Positions 14,173 to 16,062 of a stretch of 16,062 nt of DNA are shown piece after piece. Made by a program: the position numbers and the translations under genes. Source of the DNA: an uncultured Propionibacteriaceae bacterium (GTDB lineage Bacteria > Actinomycetota > Actinomycetes > Propionibacteriales > Propionibacteriaceae); contig CALLVV010000038.1 in assembly GCA_938012815.1 (NCBI GenBank), positions 1 to 16,062 on the forward strand, written 5' to 3'. The notes below the pieces were generated by a model. The model was not told the origin of the DNA and ran no database searches. It saw only the letters and a program-made list of their open reading frames with translations. The stretch's first letter is position 1, and every line of letters starts with the position of its first letter.

Positions 14173-14211
14173 CGCGCCGTGCCGTCGACCCTTGGGTCGG
14201 ACGGCTGCGCG
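14173..14211 (+). promoter_or_regulatory. Structured rplM 5' leader hairpin (candidate autoregulatory RNA)
   Basis: A long interrupted stem can be drawn at the very start of the predicted mRNA. CGCGC (14173-14177) pairs with GCGCG (14207-14211), GCCGT (14181-14185) with ACGGC (14201-14205), and CGACC (14186-14190) with GGTCG (14195-14199), closed by a CTTG loop, with a one-base bulge at 14200. No T-run follows, so it is not a terminator. In E. coli, L13 represses its own rplM-rpsI mRNA through a leader; a similar role here is inference. Confidence 0.5.
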
Positions 14212-14252
14212 TGTGCGACCTCTCAAGTGTTTGATAACGAATGGAAGTTGCT

Positions 14253-14696
14253 GTGTCCACGTACACCCCAAAGCCTGGCGAGATCGCCCGGAACTGGCAT
14301 GTGATCGATGCTGAAGACGTCGTCCTCGGTCGTCTGGCCTCCCAGGTCGCCACGCTGCTGCGCGGCAAGCACAAGCCGACCTACGCACCGCACATCGACG
14401 GTGGCGACTTCGTGATCGTGGTCAACGCTTCCAAGATCGCCCTCACGGGCAACAAGCGCACCGATGACATGCGCTACTCCCACTCTGGCCGTCCCGGTGG
14501 CCTCAAGGCCGTCTCCATCGGCGAGCTGCTGGAGAAGAATCCCCGCAAGGCAGTGGAACGCGCCGTCTGGGGCATGCTGCCCAAGAACAAGCTGAGCCGT
14601 CGGCTCATCGGCAAGCTCAAGGTGTATCCCGGACCGGAGCACCCGCATGCCGCGCAGAAGCCGCAGCCCTTCGAGATCACCCAGATTGCCCAGTGA
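14253..14696 (+). CDS. rplM: 50S ribosomal protein L13
   Basis: A large-subunit assembly protein that binds 23S rRNA. The 147-residue sequence starts STYTPKPGEIARNWHVIDA and contains the L13 core VVLGRLASQVATLLRGKHKP, GGDFVIVVNASKIALTGNK, the signature GMLPKNKLSRRLIGKL and the end VYPGPEHPHAAQKP. I chose GTG 14253 over the in-frame ATG 14241 because it gives the actinobacterial N-terminus and length, and GGAAG (14243-14247) then serves as ribosome binding site; the ATG start would add MEVA. It is the first gene of the operon, followed by rpsI 14 nt later. Confidence 0.97.
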   Translation: MSTYTPKPGEIARNWHVIDAEDVVLGRLASQVATLLRGKHKPTYAPHIDGGDFVIVVNASKIALTGNKRTDDMRYSHSGRPGGLKAVSIGELLEKNPRKAVERAVWGMLPKNKLSRRLIGKLKVYPGPEHPHAAQKPQPFEITQIAQ

Positions 14697-14710
14697 GCCT
14701 AGGAAATTCG

Positions 14711-15238
14711 ATGACTGAGACCATCACCGCGGTCGAGGAGACCGCCGACGAGATCAAGCCGTTCGTCGACGAGCAGGACCGAGAGATCGCCTACCGTTCC
14801 GACTCCAACCCCGGGGCCGCTGCCAGCGAGACCAGCCGGGCCGCCATCATCGCGCCGGGGGCTGCCACCGGCCGCCGCAAGGAGGCCGTCGCCCGCGTGC
14901 GCATCGTCCCGGGCTCCGGGCAGTGGACCATCAACGGCCGCACCCTCGAGGACTATTTCCCGAACAAGGTCCACCAGCAGCTGGTTTCGGACCCGTTCGC
15001 GGCGGCGGGTGTCACGGGCTCCTACGATGTCATCGCTCGCATCGACGGCGGGGGCGTCACCGGACAGGCCGGTGCGCTGCGTCTCGGGATCGCCCGGGCG
15101 CTGAACGAAATCGACACCGAGGCAAGCCGCCCCGCCCTGAAGAAAGCCGGGATGCTGACCCGCGACGCCCGCGTCAAGGAACGCAAGAAGGCCGGTCTCA
15201 AGAAGGCCCGCAAGGCCCCGCAGTACTCCAAGCGCTGA
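14711..15238 (+). CDS. rpsI: 30S ribosomal protein S9
   Basis: A small-subunit head protein whose C-terminal tail reaches toward the P site. The 175-residue product has the S9 core from GRRKEAVARVRIVPG, then FPNKVHQQLVSDPF, GGGVTGQAGALRLGIARAL and the basic tail ending QYSKR. An acidic, probably disordered extension of about 50 residues (starting MTETITAVEETADE) precedes the core, as in other actinobacterial S9 proteins but on the long side. ATG 14711 is preceded by AGGA at 14701-14704; GTG 14693, which overlaps the rplM stop, is an in-frame alternative that would add six residues. Transcription ends at the strong terminator just downstream. Confidence 0.97.
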   Translation: MTETITAVEETADEIKPFVDEQDREIAYRSDSNPGAAASETSRAAIIAPGAATGRRKEAVARVRIVPGSGQWTINGRTLEDYFPNKVHQQLVSDPFAAAGVTGSYDVIARIDGGGVTGQAGALRLGIARALNEIDTEASRPALKKAGMLTRDARVKERKKAGLKKARKAPQYSKR

Positions 15239-15256
15239 TCTCCACGGCCGCGCAGG

Positions 15257-15286
15257 AACGCCCCCGTCATGTGCGGGGGCGTTTTT
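15257..15286 (+). terminator. Intrinsic terminator after rpsI
   Basis: AACGCCCCCG (15257-15266) pairs with CGGGGGCGTT (15274-15283), a 10-bp G+C-rich stem with a 7-nt loop, followed by a T-run to 15286. It lies 18 nt after the rpsI stop and ends the rplM-rpsI transcript. Confidence 0.93.
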
Positions 15287-15342
15287 CGTTGCGCCCGGTC
15301 CGGTGCGCCGCAGCCGGGCATGATGACTCCCGCAACAGGGCC

Positions 15343-15348
15343 TAAGCT
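15343..15348 (+). promoter_or_regulatory. Candidate -10 box, leaderless start of glmM
   Basis: TAAGCT fits the TAnnnT pattern and stands seven bases before the glmM ATG, which has no ribosome binding site. With the rpsI terminator between, glmM needs its own promoter. The -35 region (TGATGA-like) is weak. Confidence 0.45.
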
Positions 15349-15355
15349 TGCCTGC

Positions 15356-16062
15356 ATGGCTCGACTCTTCGGAACCGACGGCGTGCGCGGCGTCGCGAAT
15401 CAGGAACTGACTGCTGAACTGGCCCTCAACCTGTCGGTGGCGGCCGCCCACATCCTCGGCGAGGCCGGGGTCTTCGGGCGGCGTCAACCGACCGCGCTGG
15501 TGGCTCGCGACCCCCGTGCCTCCGGCGAGTTCTTGGAGGCCGCGGTCTGTGCTGGGCTGGCCAGCGCCGGCGTCGATGTGTTGCGCGTCGGGGTGGTTCC
15601 CACCCCGGCGGCCGCCTACCTGGTGGGCGAGTACCGTACCGACCTCGGGGTGATGATCTCCGCATCCCACAACGACATGCCCGACAACGGCATCAAGTTC
15701 TTCGCCCGCGGCGGAGTGAAGCTCGACGACTCCCTGGAGGACGCCATTGAGGAACGGATGGGGGAGGAATGGCGGCGGCCCGTCGGCGACAAGGTGGGGC
15801 GCATCATCGACCAGCACCAGGCCGTCGACTCCTACATCGCCCACCTGGTGAAGTCGCTGCGGGCCGACAAACCCCTGTCCGGGCTGACCATCGTCCTCGA
15901 CTGCGCAAACGGTGCCTCCTACGAGACCGCCATCGCGGCCTTCGAGGCGGCTGGGGCATCGGTGACCGCCATCCACGCATCCCCGGACGGCATCAACATC
16001 AACGCGGGCTGCGGCTCCACCCATCCCGAGCAGCTGCAGAACTACGTCAAGGCCGTCGGCGC
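15356..16062 (+). CDS. glmM: Phosphoglucosamine mutase, 5' part (runs off window)
   Basis: Converts glucosamine-6-phosphate to glucosamine-1-phosphate on the route to UDP-GlcNAc, the precursor of peptidoglycan. The visible 235 residues begin ARLFGTDGVRGVANQELT, the universal GlmM start. The phosphoserine loop is ISASHNDMPDNGIKFF with the active Ser104; the residue after Asn is Asp rather than the usual Pro. The start of the metal-binding domain follows with IVLDCANGAS, and the sequence breaks off at the window edge within the second domain. The position after rplM-rpsI is the typical actinobacterial order. The ATG directly follows a -10-like box, suggesting a leaderless transcript. Confidence 0.96.
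   Translation, partial: MARLFGTDGVRGVANQELTAELALNLSVAAAHILGEAGVFGRRQPTALVARDPRASGEFLEAAVCAGLASAGVDVLRVGVVPTPAAAYLVGEYRTDLGVMISASHNDMPDNGIKFFARGGVKLDDSLEDAIEERMGEEWRRPVGDKVGRIIDQHQAVDSYIAHLVKSLRADKPLSGLTIVLDCANGASYETAIAAFEAAGASVTAIHASPDGININAGCGSTHPEQLQNYVKAVG

Noticed and set aside
14699..16024. 441-codon open frame on the minus strand opposite rpsI and glmM
   Set aside because: It is a mirror of two well-conserved genes in high-G+C DNA and its translation is low-complexity Gly/Val/Asp/His-rich sequence with no motifs.
1..16062. tRNA, rRNA genes or a CRISPR array
   Set aside because: I saw no cloverleaf-like sequence with a TTCGA arm in the right context, no rRNA signatures and no regularly spaced repeats.

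Overview
The window is a high-G+C actinobacterial chromosome segment. The gene order rplM-rpsI-glmM, the Ada/AlkA fusion followed by ogt, the EF-G2-type GTPase, TAnnnT -10 boxes sitting 6-7 nt before ATG codons, and frequent GTG starts with 4-nt stop/start overlaps all fit Actinomycetota. The overall style suggests Propionibacteriaceae (Arachnia/Tessaracoccus-like), but genus is inference only.

Positions 1-2400 form a decayed accessory region. It holds a frameshifted relic of an IS3-type transposase orfA (minus strand, running off the left edge), one intact-looking orphan gene (763-1197), a possible small minus-strand ORF, a start-less C-terminal fragment, and two small genes of unknown function, each broken by about two frameshifts and lying tail to tail. 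No intact system is visible here; it looks like a graveyard of small accessory genes beside an IS relic.

Positions 2498-5358 (minus) carry a housekeeping block. trmB, truA and a class I SAM methyltransferase of the RsmC/YbxB type are joined by 4-nt overlaps and so probably form one RNA-modification transcript. sodA (Mn-type or cambialistic superoxide dismutase) lies downstream with its own ribosome binding site and a stem-loop after its stop.

Positions 5425-8610 (plus) hold a cobalamin riboswitch followed by an overlapping lipoprotein/permease/ATPase set, a probable BtuFCD corrinoid importer. A YccF membrane protein (8646-9056) follows, then a strong hairpin that separates it from a convergent EF-G-like GTPase (9126-11207, minus).

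Positions 11321-13227 (plus) encode alkylation-damage repair: an Ada-N/AraC/AlkA fusion whose stop overlaps the GTG start of ogt. ogt converges on, and overlaps by 10 nt, a Fic-domain protein (13218-13880, minus) in which Gln replaces the canonical catalytic His.

Positions 14131-16062 (plus) hold the rplM-rpsI ribosomal operon with a clear promoter, a structured 5' leader and a strong intrinsic terminator, then the 5' part of glmM, truncated by the window edge. I found no tRNA, rRNA or CRISPR array. No clearly new multi-gene system is evident; the better leads are the rplM leader hairpin, the His-less Fic protein, the leaderless-promoter pattern and the decayed gene zone.
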